Below, one piece after another: positions 7,228-7,940 of a DNA stretch of 7,940 nt. The stretch is from Planctomycetota bacterium (GTDB lineage: Bacteria; Planctomycetota; Phycisphaerae; WQYP01). The translations under genes were made by a program, and so were the position numbers. The stretch covers positions 1 through 7,940 of the forward strand of contig JAJZNY010000210.1 in assembly GCA_021852245.1 (NCBI GenBank), in the 5' to 3' direction. Numbering within the stretch: the stretch's first letter is position 1; the number at the start of each line of letters is the position of its first letter. The notes beneath the pieces were generated by a model that did no database searches, was not told the DNA's origin, and saw only the letters and a program-made list of their open reading frames with translations.

Positions 7228-7274
7228 AATTTGCCCAAATTTGCCTTGACAAGATTTGGTCTATGTATTAAAGT
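7228..7274 (+). promoter_or_regulatory. Predicted promoter of PEP-CTERM copy 2 with flanking repeats
   Basis: TTGACA at 7246-7251 and TAAAGT at 7269-7274 (four of six matches) are 17 nt apart. Immediately upstream is a direct repeat AATTTGCC at 7228-7235 and 7238-7245, 10 bp apart, so on the same helix face. An inverted repeat CCAAAT (7235-7240) / ATTTGG (7254-7259) brackets the -35 box. Neither element occurs before copy 1. They are possible activator or repressor sites. The rest of 7170-7336 holds nothing else I can name. Confidence 0.45.
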
Positions 7275-7336
7275 TTTGTCGTTCGGGTTAGCTCGGAAGA
7301 GGGCAGGGAACGTTTGACTTGGCATTCAGGAACCAC

Positions 7337-7525
7337 CCCCTCCCGAAGACGTTCTGGAATGAGAGAGTGAGCAGCTTCTCACCAGATTAACCCATGTGAA
7401 AGATGTGTACTGTGCTCGATGGCTTTGCGGCGGTCATGTTGACTGCCCACATCGGTACAATGTGTCGGCCTGTCGGTGCCGAGGGGGTTAACCCACCCCG
7501 GGCCGCTTTTGAGGAGAGCAAGGTT
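7337..7525 (+). promoter_or_regulatory. Structured 5' leader of PEP-CTERM copy 2
   Basis: About 94% identical to the first leader (11 differences over the 174 nt before the ATG). P1 (7353-7386) is fully kept; its only change is in the loop. The central hairpin (7429-7447) is identical. The closing pair C-G of copy 1 at 5989/6028 becomes U-G here. The U-G at 6039/6078 becomes C-G, lengthening the last stem. The alternative hairpin loses one pair (C-A mismatch), and the U tract is four instead of five. GAGGAG at 7511-7516 precedes the ATG at 7526. Confidence 0.5.
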
Positions 7526-7940
7526 ATGTCACATCCAAATTCATCCCTGTCAGTGGCCAAGTTGTTGCCGGCCGTCGCGGCGGCAGCGATTGCTGCGGTA
7601 TCATTCGTCGGCGGCGCCCGTGCGGATTACACGGCCACCCCGCCGTCATCGGTTCCGACAACGTATACCGATTCTTCGCCGGTGACGCCGCCGTCGAATC
7701 TGGTGGAGGGCCTTACCGTCAATCTTTGGCAGATCACGCCGACCACGAACCTCGTACAAAACGGCCCCGGAAATCTTGAGGGTGGCCCGGGTACGAGCGG
7801 CTTTCCGAATCTGCAAGGGATGGCGAATCTTGAGGCGCTGGCCCAGAATGGAAGCATTTCCGTCGGCTCGGATGGCACTCCGGGGAGTTCCACCGGTTCG
7901 GCGACCTACAACGCCACGCCCTATTTTTCATTTGTTAACA
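7526..7940 (+). CDS. Secreted PEP-CTERM-family protein, copy 2 (3'-truncated by window end)
   Basis: 138 codons are visible from the ATG at 7526, open to the window edge. The start is supported by GAGGAG at 7511-7516 and by the signal peptide (MSHPNSSLSVAK, core LLPAVAAAAIAAVSFVGG, cleavage after ARA). It differs from copy 1 by T10V, V37A and a block YDG to VQN at residues 77-79; the other changes are silent. The PA14-like core and the PEP-CTERM tail are not in the window, so their presence is inferred from the paralogue. It has its own promoter and is separated from copy 1 by a strong terminator. Confidence 0.85.
   Translation, partial: MSHPNSSLSVAKLLPAVAAAAIAAVSFVGGARADYTATPPSSVPTTYTDSSPVTPPSNLVEGLTVNLWQITPTTNLVQNGPGNLEGGPGTSGFPNLQGMANLEALAQNGSISVGSDGTPGSSTGSATYNATPYFSFVN

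Larger units (their letters stand above)
7337..7940 (+). repeat. Direct tandem repeat, copy 2 (truncated by window end)
   Basis: Second unit of the leader plus PEP-CTERM gene duplication. The coding part differs from copy 1 at about 20 of 415 positions, eight of them in one 9-base patch. The last 127 bases (7814-7940) are identical to 6387-6513. Confidence 0.95.

Noticed and set aside
7314..7342. TTGACT at 7314-7319 as a second promoter for copy 2
   Set aside because: No plausible -10 box at a suitable distance; the region downstream is a C-rich run.

Overview
The window looks like part of a Planctomycetota chromosome, possibly Phycisphaerae-like. This is inferred from gene content, not from a marker gene. 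The GC content is moderately high. The left two thirds carry a membrane/exported gene set of a type familiar from planctomycete MoxR/DUF58/VWA neighbourhoods. The right third carries proteins with PEP-CTERM sorting tails. There is no rRNA, tRNA, transposase or CRISPR array.

Left part (1-5653, all + strand): three genes in apparent operon order. The first is the C-terminal part of a large membrane protein with a glutamine-amidotransferase-like domain; its 5' end lies before the window. The second is a 1175-residue DUF4175-like protein with three N-terminal membrane helices, a beta-rich domain, a very long Gln/Ala/Leu-rich helical region and a 12-glycine tract. The third is a small exported protein with a Ser/Lys-rich linker and a conserved C-terminal block, starting 2 nt after the stop of the second. 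Together they look like an envelope-associated complex downstream of a MoxR/VWA chaperone-type system. The function of such complexes is not known and I do not assign one.

Middle (5654-6098): a non-coding stretch with two hairpins (one long), a sigma70-like promoter and a structured leader of about 185 nt.

Right part (5912-7940): a direct tandem duplication with a period of about 1427 bp. Each unit is a structured 5' leader plus a gene for a secreted PEP-CTERM protein with a PA14-like region. Copy 1 is complete and is followed by a strong intrinsic terminator. Copy 2 runs off the window end. Leaders (about 94% identical) and the visible coding parts (about 95% identical) are shared. The sequences upstream of the leaders, including the predicted promoters, are unrelated. 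The leader can form several stems, some mutually exclusive, ending in a helix followed by a short U tract just before the Shine-Dalgarno. It is the best candidate here for something undescribed: a cis-regulatory RNA controlling a small paralogous family of surface proteins.
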